DNA from: WVZL01 sp041862375 | Lineage (GTDB): Bacteria > Acidobacteriota > Aminicenantia > Aminicenantales > Aminicenantaceae | Direction: 5' to 3' | DNA: 23,711 bases | Assembly (NCBI GenBank): GCA_041862375.1 | Contig: JBGVTE010000035.1 | Location: 1-23,711 of the forward strand | Shown here: positions 23,617-23,711 of the stretch, one piece after another | Numbering within the stretch: position 1 is the first letter of the stretch | Layout of the letters: each line of letters opens with the position of its first letter | Notes under the pieces: model-generated | The model's input: the letters and a program-made list of their open reading frames with translations, nothing else | The model's database searches: none | Told to the model about the DNA's origin: nothing | Made by a program: the position numbers and the translations under genes

Positions 23617-23711
23617 GTCATTGCGAGCGATCGAAGAGAGCGTGGCAATCTCATTGAAAACAAATAGATTAATGCCCTTCCTTAAGAGATTGCTTCATCG
23701 CTTCGCTCTTC
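23617..23711 (+). repeat. Truncated inverted repeat of the GTCATTGCGAG...CAATCTC type
   Basis: The left arm begins GTCATTGCGAGCGATCGAAG and contains GCAATCTC (23645-23652). The right arm begins GAGATTGC (23686-23693), continues TTCATCGCTTCGCTCTTC, and is cut off by the window end. Short non-autonomous repeats of this form are scattered through many bacterial genomes. Bases 23434-23616 before it show no gene or clear structure. Confidence 0.7.

Overview
This window is part of a surface-polysaccharide (O-antigen, capsule or S-layer-glycan type) biosynthesis locus from an AT-rich bacterium. It has a Wzx-type flippase, an O-antigen polymerase/ligase, six glycosyltransferases and many nucleotide-sugar enzymes. 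Genes are compact, with ATGA/TTGA/GTGA overlaps and mixed ATG/GTG/TTG starts behind GGAGG-like ribosome sites. The combination fits an uncultured Gram-negative-type bacterium, possibly a candidate phylum. I cannot assign a taxon from sequence alone, and no rRNA, tRNA or ribosomal gene is present.

Layout. (1) 1-2512: a NeuB-family sialic-acid-type synthase (5' truncated by the window edge), a D-2-hydroxyacid dehydrogenase and a short NeuA-like cytidylyltransferase. They are tightly coupled and probably make an activated nonulosonic-acid-type sugar. (2) 2567-6266: glycosyltransferase, small cupin, DegT-family aminotransferase and SAM methyltransferase. Arginine codons here are richer in CGN than in the neighbours. 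(3) 6305-13777: a glycan assembly block with five glycosyltransferases (four GT-B, one membrane-anchored GT2) and an NAD-dependent sugar epimerase. A 265-bp inverted-repeat element sits at 9979-10243. (4) 13780-15267: the flippase, the only minus-strand gene, convergent with the last glycosyltransferase and divergent from the polymerase. (5) 15357-17771: a polymerase/ligase with about 15 membrane segments and a long soluble tail ending in what looks like a calcium-dependent carbohydrate-binding (CBM60-like) module. (6) 17983-23433: split transketolase (two subunits), a second DegT aminotransferase, a class III aminotransferase and a second epimerase. A solo half-copy of the 265-bp repeat follows the class III aminotransferase. 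(7) 23434-23711: non-coding, ending in a truncated inverted repeat of the widespread type that begins GTCATTGCGAG.

How it works together (inference). The sugar enzymes make unusual donors: a CMP-activated keto-acid sugar, one or two amino sugars from the DegT enzymes, and perhaps a sugar altered by C2-unit transfer through the transketolase pair. The glycosyltransferases assemble a repeat unit on a lipid carrier, the flippase exports it, and the Wzy-like protein polymerises or ligates it outside the inner membrane. No initiating phosphoglycosyltransferase, Wza/Wzc export machinery or lipid A genes are visible, so the locus must extend beyond the window.

The most interesting points are the polymerase with an apparent carbohydrate-binding tail, the hydroxyacid dehydrogenase inside a neuB-neuA pair, the split transketolase in a sugar-modification cassette, a glycosyltransferase whose only plausible start is AUU, and a dispersed inverted-repeat family beside a gene of different codon use.
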